A model generated the notes under the pieces. That model saw only the letters and a list, made by a program, of their open reading frames with translations, ran no database searches and had not been told where the DNA came from. The position numbers and the translations under genes are program-made. Positions 31,290-43,259 of a stretch of 64,000 nt of DNA are shown here, piece after piece; position 1 is the stretch's first letter; each line of letters starts with the position of its first letter. The DNA is taken from NCBI GenBank assembly GCA_001606155.1, contig LODT01000028.1, forward strand, positions 1,030,735-1,094,734. The letters are read 5' to 3'. The stretch is from Tieghemostelium lacteum (taxonomy: Eukaryota; Evosea; Eumycetozoa; Dictyosteliales; Raperosteliaceae).

Positions 31290-33596
31290 ATGAATAGTAT
31301 TAATGCAATAAAATCAGTTTTTAAAAGTAATCAATATTTAAATATTGTAAATCAACATGTAAATAGTTCAAAAAGATTAATTCTAAGTAGTAGCAATATT
31401 AATCTTTTAAATAATTCTATATATAAAAATAATAATTATAATAATACTACTCAAACTCTACCTATAAATACAATACTATATAGACCAACTATAAACAGTT
31501 ATTATAGTACATCAAAACTATCTGATAGATTTAGCGATCAATTATTTAAACAATTTGATATAACTAAAAGACACTATAGTAGTAGTGGTAGTAATAGTAA
31601 TAATAGTAGTTCACAATCAAATAGTGATAATAAGAATAATGATAAAAAACAAAATAGTGATAAGGAACAGGATAAGAAATGGAAACATTATGGAAACCAT
31701 TTATTCTTACCAGTTAGTAAATTAATTGATAAGTTAAAGTATATACTTACAAGACATAAACCAATGACTTCAGATCAAATGTTTGCTATATTCAGTTGGC
31801 TATTGTTTGGTACGGGAAGTTTGGTAATTGTAGGTACTACAACATTAGTATCTTTGATATTGTGGATAGTGAATACATTTGAGTTCTCTGAATGGGCTGC
31901 AAATAAAGTTGGTAAATATCTAACTAATAACACGGGTATTAGTATAAACTTTCAACATGCACGTGGGGAATGGAAAACTGGGTATATAAGATTAGAGAAT
32001 GTTACAGTATCACGTAGACCAAGAGGTGATGAACATCTATCTGAGATTCAATTGAATATCAAACAAATTGATGTAAAATTATCTCTATTGTGGATGTTGG
32101 AAGGTAAAGGCATGATACAAGAGTGTTTGGTCTCTGGTGTAAGAGGTATCATTGATCGTCGAACTGAGGGTGTATACGTCCTCAACAATCAAATCTACCC
32201 CAGAAAAAAAAAGTCACCTGGTGACTTTGAATTTGAAAAACTTCAAGTAGATGACTTATTAGTTACCTACTACCTTCCTGATACCACTAGAAAGCCAGTT
32301 AGTATCAGTATCTATCACTTGGACTCCAATAGATTTAGAAAGCAATGGATGTTATTAGATTTACTATCATGTAGAAATATTGTTGGTAAATTTGATAATC
32401 AGATATTTACTCTTAATATTCCACAAAACCCTACAAATCAACATCATCATTTGATATCGTCGGCATCTTCGAAATTCCAAGCACGTGAATTGAAGATTGA
32501 TGGTTTGAATATAGATTTTCTCAGTAAGAATGCAACTGGACCTTTAGGATGGATAAAAGAAGGTACTTTTGATATTCACTTTCAGATACTACTACCAAAT
32601 CACGAGCAGCAATTACTAGAGTCTGAACCTAACACTATAGACTATGGAGTGATTCCAGTGGACGAAGATCCAATGAGAAATGTACATTTACAATTTAAAG
32701 TTCAACTCAACCATCTTTTCTCCATGGCCCCTCTGTATACACCAGAGCTGTCCTATCTCTCTAATGCATTAGCTCATCCCATTGTAGCATATATGAATAG
32801 TCACAGTAAACATATTGAACTTTTATTTGGATTCTCAATGAATATGAGACAATTCAATGGTGCATGGACACCAAGTCAAGCTGCATTCTGGGATATGATG
32901 AGTGCTGCAGTGTACAAGGAACTTTCTCAGAAAGTTCAGGAAACTAAAAATGTAATGACTATAAAGAAGGTGGTAACTGATCTGGCATATGATATTGTCC
33001 ATTTCATCGTACCTTCTATTCAACACAAACACTACTATGAACAAGAACACCAAAAATTGGAACAATTTAAAAAACTACAAATGCAACAATTGGAAGAAAC
33101 TAATTTGAAAGCATCTACAGTTTCACAGAGTACACAGGATGGTCAAATTGAAGTTAGAACCAATTACAGTGATACTGATCTAAATCAAGATTTATTAAAA
33201 ACTACATTAAAGAACTCAAATTTGGAGTCACCTGTAGTTGCTGATATCTACTCACAATTAGAGATCAGTACTACTAAAGAAACTCAAGACGAGGATTACA
33301 GTTTTAATAGCAATCCACAATTATTGTATTATAAAGAATTACAACTACAGAAGCAAATTGAACAGGAACAAATGAGACAGAGACAAAATTACAATAGAAA
33401 TTCAAATTTTAATAATACCTCCAATAACAGTAGTAATAGTTCTAAAAAGAATAATAACAGTGATGATAATGATGAAGATGAAGATTCTAATGATCAATTT
33501 GGAACTGTTTCTGCCAATGACGAATCTCAAAATCCTTTGAAATTTGAACCACTACAACAACAAAAACCTGTAGTAGGTTCTTTACAACTTCTTTAA
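31290..33596 (+). CDS. mdm31: Mitochondrial distribution and morphology protein MDM31/MDM32 family
   Basis: 768 residues. The N-terminus is Asn/Ser/Lys-rich with no acidic residues for 90 positions, typical of a mitochondrial presequence. A transmembrane segment lies at about 172-203 (FSWLLFGTGSLVIVGTTTLV...). The conserved MDM31 domain follows: NTGISINFQHARGEWKTG, IRLENVTVSRRP, DVKLSLLWMLEGKGMIQ, VSGVRGIIDRRTEG and LVTYYLPDTTRKPVSI. In yeast these are inner-membrane proteins needed for mitochondrial shape, mtDNA maintenance and phospholipid homeostasis. The tail after about 590 is Gln/Asn-rich and disordered. Single exon and full length. Confidence 0.9.
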   Translation: MNSINAIKSVFKSNQYLNIVNQHVNSSKRLILSSSNINLLNNSIYKNNNYNNTTQTLPINTILYRPTINSYYSTSKLSDRFSDQLFKQFDITKRHYSSSGSNSNNSSSQSNSDNKNNDKKQNSDKEQDKKWKHYGNHLFLPVSKLIDKLKYILTRHKPMTSDQMFAIFSWLLFGTGSLVIVGTTTLVSLILWIVNTFEFSEWAANKVGKYLTNNTGISINFQHARGEWKTGYIRLENVTVSRRPRGDEHLSEIQLNIKQIDVKLSLLWMLEGKGMIQECLVSGVRGIIDRRTEGVYVLNNQIYPRKKKSPGDFEFEKLQVDDLLVTYYLPDTTRKPVSISIYHLDSNRFRKQWMLLDLLSCRNIVGKFDNQIFTLNIPQNPTNQHHHLISSASSKFQARELKIDGLNIDFLSKNATGPLGWIKEGTFDIHFQILLPNHEQQLLESEPNTIDYGVIPVDEDPMRNVHLQFKVQLNHLFSMAPLYTPELSYLSNALAHPIVAYMNSHSKHIELLFGFSMNMRQFNGAWTPSQAAFWDMMSAAVYKELSQKVQETKNVMTIKKVVTDLAYDIVHFIVPSIQHKHYYEQEHQKLEQFKKLQMQQLEETNLKASTVSQSTQDGQIEVRTNYSDTDLNQDLLKTTLKNSNLESPVVADIYSQLEISTTKETQDEDYSFNSNPQLLYYKELQLQKQIEQEQMRQRQNYNRNSNFNNTSNNSSNSSKKNNNSDDNDEDEDSNDQFGTVSANDESQNPLKFEPLQQQKPVVGSLQLL

Positions 33597-33649
33597 TAAA
33601 CTACTCCCTCTTGCACACTACACCTCTACTTCAAAAAACATTCTTAAAT

Positions 33650-34558
33650 TTATTCGCCCTTGTAAAGTGGTTTTCTTTTTTCTTTGAATGCTGTTAGACC
33701 TTCTACACGATCTTTTGTTGGAATAACTTGAGCATAACATGCCTGTTCAATAATCATACCAGATTGAATATCAACATTGATACCCTTGTCTATTGCCTGT
33801 TTTGCCATTCGAATTGCAATTGGACCTTTTGGAATAATCTGTTTTGCCAATTCCAATGAACGTTCAAATGCCTTACCTACATCAGTCTGATACTCAATCA
33901 AACCGATATCCAATGCTCTCTGACTATCCAAAACAGCACCGGTATATATCAACTCCTTAGCACGTGCCAAACCAATGAGTCTTGGTAATCTCTGTGTACC
34001 ACCTGCACCTGGGATAATGGCTAAACCAGTCTCTGGAAGTCCAAGTTTAACTGATTTACTTGCAATTCTAAAGTCACATGCTAGAATCATTTCAGTACCA
34101 CCACCTAATGCAACACCTTCAACAGCTGCAATCACAGGCATTGGTAGAGTTTCAATCTCTGTAAATGATGATCTTATATCATAAACAAATTGACTGACCT
34201 CAACTGGTGTAAATGTAGCTCTTTCCTTTAAATCAGCACCAGAACAAAATACACCGTCTACAACTGATCTGATGATTGTAACTCTAGTTGTACTATCAAA
34301 TCTCAGTGTATGTAAATGTTGTCTAAGTTCTTTTAATAGATTTTTACCAATAGCATTCTTTACATGACCTCTATTGAATGATATCACACTGATACCTTCA
34401 TTTTCACCTGTTAGTTTTTCTAATGTACATTCTCCTGATACTGTACCTGTTGGAGCTGTAGTTGTTGTACTACTAAAATATCTTTTATTTAAATGATCAC
34501 TAATTAATTTAACATTCTTTTTATTAAAAATTGAATTGATTCGTATCATTTTTGCCAA
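33650..34558 (-). CDS. auh: Methylglutaconyl-CoA hydratase / AU RNA-binding enoyl-CoA hydratase (AUH)
   Basis: 302 residues. Residues 1-30 form a mitochondrial presequence ([17 protein letters not shown], ending near RYFSS). The crotonase fold follows: [24 protein letters not shown] (oxyanion-hole Gly), [22 protein letters not shown], and the catalytic Glu positions in [23 protein letters not shown]. The C-terminal [30 protein letters not shown] is nearly that of AUH. The enzyme hydrates 3-methylglutaconyl-CoA in leucine degradation in the mitochondrial matrix. Single exon; neighbours on both sides are also mitochondrial. Confidence 0.93.
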   Translation of the reverse strand: MAKMIRINSIFNKKNVKLISDHLNKRYFSSTTTTAPTGTVSGECTLEKLTGENEGISVISFNRGHVKNAIGKNLLKELRQHLHTLRFDSTTRVTIIRSVVDGVFCSGADLKERATFTPVEVSQFVYDIRSSFTEIETLPMPVIAAVEGVALGGGTEMILACDFRIASKSVKLGLPETGLAIIPGAGGTQRLPRLIGLARAKELIYTGAVLDSQRALDIGLIEYQTDVGKAFERSLELAKQIIPKGPIAIRMAKQAIDKGINVDIQSGMIIEQACYAQVIPTKDRVEGLTAFKEKRKPLYKGE

Positions 34559-34774
34559 TTTTTTTGAAGTGACCTATAAATTACATTTTTTTTTTAAATT
34601 CACTTGTCCACATTATTTGAACTTAACTAAATTTAAATTTATAAAGTGGTTGGAATAAACTTATTCCCACTACCAAATCAAAATAATAAATAAAATATTT
34701 AAATTAGTTTATTATAACATTTTTAAAAAAAATAAATCAAAACTTGATTTTTATTTATCGAAATTAGTCAAATC

Positions 34775-35860
34775 ATGATTAATAGAGTTTTGAATAATAG
34801 ATTAATTAATAACTTTAAACTTTTAAAAAGTACAAATTTAAATGGATCAGTGAGATTATCAGTTAATCTATCAAATACATTCAAACAAAACAATAATATA
34901 TATAGAAGTGTATATCCAACATTAAGTTGTTTGCACTACAATATTAATAAGAGATACTATTCAACTATCAATATAAATATTGAAGATGGTAACAATAGTC
35001 ACAAAGAAACAACAGATAATAGTAGTAATAAAACTATAAATAAAGATGACATTTTAGAGAATGCTTTGAAATATGTTGGATTATATGGATGGACATCAGA
35101 GGCTGTTTCAATGTCTTGTACCGAATTGGGATTCACACCAATCACTCAAGGTATATTTGGTGATAATTCAGCATATTCACTAGCACAATACTTTGTTGTC
35201 AAGTGTAATACCGAAATGATGGATAAACTAAAACCAGAATTACTTGCAGATCTATCACAAAGAGAAAGAGTTAAATTGGCTCTAAAAATTAGATTATCAA
35301 TGATTAAACCACATATTCACAGATGGAGTGAAGCAATGCAAATTCTAGCACATCCTACTAATATCACAAGTAGTTTACCTTCAATGCAAACTCTAGTTGA
35401 TAATATATGGTATATAGTAGGTGACAAATCATCTGATGTATGTATTGTCAGTACACCACACCATACAATTTAAACTAACTTCAAAAAATAACATTTTAAA
35501 AGTTTGATTGGTATACAAAGAGAGGTCTATTAGCTGGATTATACACCTCTTGTGAATTATTTATGATTACAGATACTTCAGCAGATTATGCAAATACATG
35601 GAGATTTGTAGATGACAGAGTTGATGATTTAATTAATGTACTTAAATTTAAGAATGATGTAAGTAGTTTTAATAATAATAGTTATTATAATTGTAGAATA
35701 AAGATCAAAGATTAATTCATATCTATTTTCAATTAAAAAAAAAAAACAAAAACACCACTACAACTCTAATTAACAAATCACAAATCCACAAAAATCATAG
35801 TGCGAACAAACAGTTTCTATTGCAGCAAACACATTATTAAATTATTTACATAAAAAATAA
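34775..35860 (+). CDS. coq9: Ubiquinone biosynthesis protein COQ9
   Basis: Three exons, 34775..35437, 35503..35658 and 35801..35860, 292 residues. The N-terminal 70 residues are a basic, Asn/Ser-rich mitochondrial presequence ending near KRYYSTIN. The COQ9 domain begins ILENALKYVGLYGWTSEAV and continues through LGFTPITQGIF, HRWSEAMQILAHPTN, DNIWYIVGDKSSD|FDWYTKRGLLAGLY and ADYANTWRFVDDRVDD. The last exon (CEQTVSIAANTLLNYLHKK) matches the family's C-terminus and was found only by splicing from GTAAGT at 35659 to CATAG at 35800; reading through the donor instead gives an unrelated short tail. COQ9 binds isoprene lipids and supports COQ7 hydroxylation. Confidence 0.92.
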
Positions 35861-35894
35861 ATTTATTTAATTCATTTTTTTTATTTGGATACTG

Positions 35895-35988
35895 CTACAA
35901 TACAATATTACTTATTGACATACTTTTTTGTGTATCACTAGTAGTATTAACAGTAGTTGTAGCAGTAACAGTAGTAGTTGTAGTTGTT

Positions 35989-36056
<68 letters not shown>

Positions 36057-37539
36057 ATTGTTATTATTGATATTATTTCCATTAAAATTATTGATATTTA
36101 TATAACTGTTTTTAACATTATTTACATTATTATTGGATTTGTTTAAATTATTATTATTATTACCATTATTATTTTCTTTATCAATATATTGATGTAGCAA
36201 CATACTACCACTTTTATATCGTTCTTCAAGTTCTTCAATTTCATTTGTCAATTTTTCAATTTGTTCTACAATTGATTCAATATTATCTTCAGGGGTATTT
36301 TCTTCTATTTCTTTATATAATTGTTTCAGTAAAGATTTTATATTTTTAATATCTCTTTTTAATTCTATCAATAATATATTAATTAGTATAACTAAAATTA
36401 AAATTCATATATTCATTAAAGTAACTATATTTACCAATTAATGTATTATTTGATTGTGAAATATTATTTGTTAATGTAGGTGAAATTTCATTATTACTTT
36501 TGTTTAATATATTATTATTATTACAATTATTATTGATGATAGGTGAGGGTATTAATGGATTGGAAGGTTCTGTATCCATTTCCTCTTCATCATCTGAATT
36601 TTTTTTACTCTTTTTATCAGGTGATTTTCTAACTACTCTTTTCTTTTGCATTGACCATGGATCATCATTTTGTTTTAGGTGCCAAAATCCATTTTGTCTA
36701 AACTTTTCCATACCAGATTCAAAGAGATCTTTACTGTGACTTAACATATCTTGGATTTGTTTTTTCCAGTTATCAGACCTTTTTCGATTGATACATAACC
36801 TGTCCCAATGGCTTAACATGAAATTATAAACTTCAGTTTTCAAGTTAAAAAATTCTTTATCAGGGGTGTTTTGTTTCAAAGTGTAGAATACAACTCTCAT
36901 TATAATGGCCCACGTTGGATTTTTAATTAAAATATTTGGACTACCACAAGAACACATTTTACAGTAATCCAATTGACATTGATCATATGGACTCGACCCA
37001 AACCCACTATTGTGACCGTTTGGATTGATATTAATATTGTTCATTGATTGACTTGGTATGTTTTGTGATAAAATGATAGGTGATGGTTGTGGAGTGTCAT
37101 TGGAATTAATGTACATTGATGAGATGTTTGGTGTGGAAAACTGTGATTTTGGAGTTGAATTGGTACTAGTGTTGGATGGTGTAGGACTTGAAATAGACAC
37201 TTTGTTAAAAATATTTGGAGTCTGATCATTTTGATCATTATTTAAAATATTTGATAGATTTACTTTCTTATTCTCATTTAATATTGGAACTTTGTTAGAA
37301 CTACTACTTAGTACTACATTATTGTTATTTTCAATATATCTTCCATTATTCTCTAAATGTGTGTTACTTTGAAGTTGAAATTTACTTATATGATTATTGT
37401 TATTATTATTATTATTATTTATAAAAAAATGTGGTTGAGGTAGAAATTGTTGATGTTGGGATGGTTGAGGGTTAAAAGGTATTTGAAATGTTGAAATTGG
37501 ATATGGTTGTTTATAACCTGTGCTGTCAATGGGATTCAT
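35895..37539 (-). CDS. Asn-rich nuclear-type protein with winged-helix-like core
   Basis: Two exons, complement(35895..36364, 36435..37539), 524 residues; the 70-bp intron (GTAAAT...GATAG) joins NTLI to ELKRDIKNIK in frame. Residues 1-200 are Asn/Pro/Gln/Ser low complexity. The core, about 200-310, has a CxxCxC start (YCKMCSCGS), then PTWAIIMRVVFYTLK, FFNLKTEVYNFMLSHWDRLC and NWKKQIQDMLSHSKDLF, ending FRQNGFWHLK, with the helix-helix-wing pattern of winged-helix DNA-binding domains. A basic region (KKRVVRKSPDKKSKK) and acidic patch follow, then a coiled coil (IEQIEKLTNEIEELEERY) and a poly-Asn run. It is probably a developmental transcription regulator. The family is not named. Confidence 0.75.
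35991..36053 (-). repeat. ATT/AAT triplet run encoding poly-Asn
   Basis: About 21 tandem triplets, read on the minus strand as AAT (Asn), inside the second exon of the winged-helix-like gene. Typical dictyostelid homopolymer-coding microsatellite; its length is likely to vary between strains. Confidence 0.9.
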
Positions 37540-38453
37540 TGTATAAAAATAGAGATCAAGGAGTGATTACTTTTAAAAATAGATAAAATTTAGATTGATG
37601 ATTTAAAAAAAGTGAGATATAAATTAATACTATTCTAGGATTAAAAAATAAACTATTGGAAAAACAAAATGGAACCAAAAATTGATTAGGGGAGAAGTTA
37701 TGAATGATTGGAAAAAAAAAATCAAAAATTAATATACCTGGAATAATATTATTTTAAATACACCAACTTCACAATAAGAGAAGAGAGAGTTACACAAATA
37801 TAATAATAAACAACAACAACAATAAAAGATAATTTAATTATATGGTATTTGATTTCATAGAAGAAAAACTAATAGTACCTTTTAATATTTAGTAGATGAT
37901 GATTTTGAAAATTATCAAAAATAATAGGGTAGATGTGATATTAGATAGAGATAAATTTGTATAATTTAAATTAGTTATTCAACAGCAAAAAAAAAAAAAA
38001 TATTAACTAATTTAAAAATAAAATACTACAATACTCACTCCACCCTCTTTGTCATAACACACCCACAATATGAATATGCATATACAAAAAAACTAGTAGT
38101 TTTTTTTTGGATGATTTTAAATCTTAATTTGAATCAATAGGTGGGTATCAAAATTTGGAGAATGCTTGTGTGGTTTTTTTTGTTTTAATTAACACTCACC
38201 ACACATATACACTAACAGTGGGGTTATTGTGGTTATGACATTGGTGTACATGAAATAAAAACTAGTGATAGTTTTTATAAAATTGAGTGTGAAATTTATA
38301 AAAGTGGGTGTTGTTGTTGATTAATTATTTTTTTGTGGAATAAAAATCATAATTAGAAAAACACTATTGAAATTGAGTTTAAAAATAGAACTAGCAGTAA
38401 GATTGGTATTATTGATAGTGAATGGTTTGTTTGGTTAAGTATATACACTCTCT
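37540..38453 (-). promoter_or_regulatory. Long upstream region with G-box-like elements
   Basis: About 900 bp upstream of the winged-helix-like gene. Several CA/GT-rich motifs resembling the dictyostelid G-box bound by GBF are present: AACACACCCACAA (38056-38067), GTGGGTATC (38142), TGTGTGGTTT (38168), CACTCACCACACA (38193-38205) and AAGTGGGTGTTG (38303). They are concentrated in 38050-38315 and stand out against the AT-rich background. This suggests cAMP-responsive developmental control (inference). The 3' end of the TBC gene is adjacent. Confidence 0.4.
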
Positions 38454-41400
38454 CTATAGAATTTCATAAAGTTTATTGGTATCAATATGAAAGTAGTTTA
38501 AAATTTCATCCAAGTATTTTTCAATTTCATCACTGGTGAGTGTTTCACTATCAATCGATAGAATATGCACTACAAATGCTTCAATAGATAGTGATAGTGA
38601 AAAGGTAGATGATTGATTAGGGTTTAATAACCTATATATATCGACAGTTTTAATCAAAATTAGAATATTAAGATAAGCTCATTCATCATCACCAAACATT
38701 TTCAATAAAAATATCAGGTGACATCACCATCTATAGAAATATATTTCTATCTATACATACAATATAAATGATTCTAAAAATAGTTTAAATTCAGATATAC
38801 TAATTATATCATCGTCATCACTATCCATCATTTCAAAACAAACTAAATAAATAATTAAATAATTATTATTATAAGTTAATATATAAATAAGTTAATTTTA
38901 CAGGTGTACAATTTATAATAATAACTTACACTTTAGTCTTTCTAAATAACTTCCCTTTTTAATAATTACAACCATGTGAATAAATTCATCGATTGTAATT
39001 AGATCATCCATATCTTCGTCAAGATTTTTAAATATTAAATGAATAAAATCATTTCTATTTCTCCAGTTGATTGGTAGAATATCCTCTTTACAAATTTCAA
39101 TAAATTTACTTCTAGTAATACCCAATTTGCTGGTATTCAATGATAGAGATGATTGAAAATAATCATATAACTTTTCTGAATCTGTTCTATTTACTATAAA
39201 ATAAAAATGGGGATTATTAATAATTTGAGATTATGATAATAGCATATTTTTACAAATTATACATACAATTATATCTATCAGTAAGTTCACGAATTTTAGT
39301 TTTTTTGTTTGAAATTTGAATGGATTTAATTGCCATAAATTTGTTTGAGTTTCTGAGTTGTTCAATTTTATCAGAATCTAGATTATCGTAATCTTTGTTA
39401 GCGACAGTGAGAAGATGTTCAATGTCATAGACTGTATTTTTAAAGAGTAAAACAACCTCTTCCGAGTTTTTACAAGCTAGAATTGCTTGCTCATTTACTT
39501 TGAAACAAGCAATGGCAACTTGAAAGAGGATATTCGAACCCTGATGAAAAAGACAATCCAAGACACGTAAACTCAGCTCCATTTGAACATAGCCTATAAA
39601 GAGACACAGTAACCATGGTAGAATGACTATACTCACTGGACAATTGATTCGTTTTAGATGGTGATCAATTTCGGTTAGATAGATTGATAGTATACCTTCT
39701 AGAGTTTTTTCATCGGCTATTGAACCTACCATACCTGGTCTATAGTAATCAGGTACGAAGTCTTCACAAACACAAGTAAGCATCCAAAATGCTTCCTCTT
39801 CCGACATGTACAATAAGAATATAGCAGCTACTATATTCATAGATTGACAGTATCCAATTGATGGGTTTCTCCATGAGAATGCAGTTAAGACATTTCTTAG
39901 AGAACATACACCTTGTTGACTTTCCTTAAAAAATGGGTGTTGAGGAAATGATCTATGTAGATCCTTCTCGATATCGACAGTGGAATTATTGGTTTCATCT
40001 TTATGTGATTCCAATAACTGTTTATAGTATCCAGGTGGATAACAATAGGATTTATAAAATGCACCACTTAATAGTAACCATTGTTTTCGTCTTAGTGAAT
40101 CTGGAATACCACTTTGAATCAGAGTTTTAAGATCATCTGTTTTCAACATTGTCATTCCCTGACCATTATGTGTAAAATATTGTTCCCATAATTGTAATTG
40201 TTGTTGTTGTTTTTGGTTATAGTTGACTGAGAATTCTTTTGGATCTGATAGATAGAGTTTCTCCGGAAATCCAATAAACAAATGACTGTCATCTTTCTCT
40301 AATGATAAATGCTCATCTACCACTGCACTAAAGTACTCTCCAACAGAGACACTAATACTTGCAACCTCATTCCATATGAGTCTTACTAAATCATATTTTA
40401 AATCCAATTGACTAGAGTAAAAATAGAATTTCTCTTGGTTCTTTAATAGGACTTTCATGGTTTTTCCACGAGATTGAACAATGGATTTCTCAGAGGTTAT
40501 AGATTGAATTTGTTTGAATGGTAGGGTTAAGGTAGTATCCGTAGATTCAAAACACATAAAATTATTTGACAGATAGATCTTTCCTGGTATATCGAGTTGA
40601 TGTCTCCACAAAGATGCTTGAAATTCATCAACTAGTAATTCACTAGCAGGTAGACTAAACAGTAACTGATAGTCTTCATTCTTTTTGTGTGAATTTAAAA
40701 GTTCTTTAACAGTGACTACAGATGATGTTGGAGGCTTAAAGAAACTTTGGGAACTACTCTGATTGAGTACACTTTGTGAATTCTGACCTAAACTACCTCC
40801 GTTTCCAGTACTAAAATGCAGAGAGTTACTAAAAGAACTTGAAAATACCATTCCACTACTGTTCAAAGAGGGTGTAGTTGATAGAGGACTTGTAGATATA
40901 ACTGGTGAATTTGAGAATAAATACTGATGTTGATATTCAGGTGACTGACAAGTAGGTGAAGTTGGCATTGAACTAGCATTAGTCTCAATATTCACAGACT
41001 GACTGATCTGTGGAACTATAAAGTAACTTCCAGAACTCTTTAATGACCCAGACGCAGAATGTAATTTTCCATGACTTGGTTGAGCAAACATTATAGCATT
41101 GGACCCATAACTATTTCCACCTACACTACTTCCACCAGACCCTCCTCCACTAGTAGACCCATTAAAATTTGGATTAGGTATTGATATACTACTACTCAGT
41201 GACATTGTGGGAGTTGGGGTTGACGATGATGACATTTCAGCATTAATCAACATTCTATTCATTGTAAATTTCCACAATTGATCGAGTATCTGAAAAGTCT
41301 CATCAATCTTGAAAAACGTATTAAATAAATACTCTTTTTCCTCTGTTTGAATTTTTATACTGTTCATTATAATCTTTAATGGTGAACTATTGGATGATTT

Positions 41401-42127
41401 TTTCATATCAGTAATATCAATAAATGGTATTGATATCTTTAATGGAAATATTCTACTATAAAATGACACATAATTCTCAGATAAATATATGCATCCATGT
41501 TTTTTATCTAATGAACATGAATATTCTGATTTTTCATTAAAATTACTAGATTAGTCTATTTGTACATTATGATATAATATCAGGTATTTCAAACAACTTA
41601 CGTGTTATTAATCTTTCATTTTCATATTGAAATTTCTTTTTAAATGATTTTTCCTTTTTTTGGTAATCTTTATCCTTATTGGCATTTTCTTTTTCCTTTT
41701 CCTTGTGATTCTCGTCGTTTATACCAAGACATGTGAATTTTAATGATAGAAATTCAAATATCTCATTAAGATCATTCTTATTCATTTGATTAACTGATGG
41801 TATAACATTTTCAGTTATATATCTCCACATGTGTTGAATTTCAGAGTATTCATTAGAGACACCAATCATTTGATTACTCTTATTTTTTAATACTATTTTA
41901 TACTATATAATTTCAATGAAAATATTAACAATTTGATAAATATTAAAATTTATAAATTTACTTACATCTGAAATTAAATAGTTATCATTGGATTCAGATA
42001 TTTTTTGAACTACATCATTAAATAAAGCAATGGTTGTAATTCTTTTTAGCAGTTGAAAATAATCATTTTCTTCAATTACTGTCCATGCTTTTTTAAATGT
42101 AATTGTTCTTGGTTTTATCCATCCCAT
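38454..42127 (-). CDS. TBC1D8/9-type Rab-GAP: two GRAM domains, TBC, EF-hands
   Basis: Six exons, complement(38454..38631, 38761..38842, 38930..39193, 39267..41525, 41602..41878, 41966..42127), 1073 residues; every join keeps the frame. The N-terminus MGWIKPRTITFKKAWTVIEEN matches the TBC1D8/9 start. The first GRAM domain begins YSCSLDKKHGCIYLSENYVSFYSR across the third exon's start. A Ser-rich linker and a second GRAM (LPGSELL-like ... GKIYLSNNFMCFES) follow. The TBC domain has the Arg finger in IEKDLHRSFPQHPFF and the Gln finger in IGYCQSMNIV. C-terminal EF-hands are LDEDMDDLITIDEF (canonical) and MDSDDDDIISISEF. It is probably a Ca2+- and lipid-responsive Rab-GAP. The junction of exons 1 and 2 uses an AAG acceptor and is the least certain. 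Confidence 0.9.
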
Positions 42128-43259
42128 GATTTGTTATTGTTGTTGATGTCAATGTGTTTAATAAATATATGTATATATACGTTTAAATTAATTAATTAAT
42201 TTGGAAGAAGAACAACAATTTTAAAATAAACAATGATGTTTTTAAAATTAAATATTTAAATTAAAAATGGAAAAACAGTAACAATGACAAAGATGACGAT
42301 AATGTAAATTATAAAATATCCCTTTAGGGTAGTACTGCTAAGATTAATATATAGTGTGTGAGTGGGTGTTTTGGTGATTGGATCTTTTGTCTAAAGGCTA
42401 AAAAAAGTATGAATGTTGTGGGAGTGTAATAAATGATGGTAAAGTTTAATAAATTTGGAAATATATTGATGATGTATATTCAGATTACTGGTGTTTTGTT
42501 GATTGCTTAGTTGGGTGAGTGGTGTGTGATTCTGTAAAGGTTTTGATCTAAAACTAATTTAAAATTTTAAATTATTAAAAAAATAAAGTATTCCTCTTCT
42601 ATTGCTGTTATACTGTTATTATAACTTCTCTACAAAACTCTATATATACATTTAATATCATCAATTGGTGGTTGGCTTATAAAATAAAATATAATTTTAA
42701 ATATATATAAATATATACAAATAATTCTATATAAATTTGGCTAATCTAGATGAGAGGTGAAATAGAGACTTTGACTGTGAGTGATCTTTCTGATTTCTGA
42801 AGATATTCAATTATAGACAGCTCCTCTCTCTTTCTTTTTCTATTTTTTTTCCTCTGCTTTTGGACAATTAAATTAACTTTTTTTTTGATTACTACAGGTG
42901 TTGTTAATGGGTTTTTTGAAATATCAGTAATAATTATACATCCTCCTCTTGTCAACACAAATAAAAAAATCTTTGCAGTTTAATTAATTTTTATGAGTGT
43001 GTGAGTGTGTATGTTGGGTTTTTGATTATTATTGTAAAAAAAAATAGAAATAACAAGTGGTATAACAAATACTATCTAATTTAATAATTTTATAAGTTAA
43101 AAATAAAAAAAAAATAAAATCATTGAATAGGTCAAAAAAGCTATCAATTAAATTTTCAAATAATGCCAAAACATTTTGACACTATCTAGATATTCATAAA
43201 AACAAATCTGATTGTAATCGGAGTGTATATCTTATCGGAAACCTACTTGAGTTTTTTTA
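42128..43259. other. Intergenic, about 1.1 kb
   Basis: AT-rich upstream region of the TBC1D8/9-type gene. GT-rich patches occur at 42350-42430 and 42480-42540 (for example TGAGTGGGTGTTTTGG), again reminiscent of G-box elements. A 70-codon minus-strand frame at 42746-42958 is very basic and not accepted as a gene. Confidence 0.4.

Noticed and set aside
35928-36146. Poly-Ile/Ser frame on the plus strand
   Set aside because: Shadow of the poly-Asn repeat of the gene on the other strand.
42746-42958. 70-codon basic frame on the minus strand
   Set aside because: Simple Lys/Arg composition from AT-rich DNA, no splice partner and no recognisable motif.
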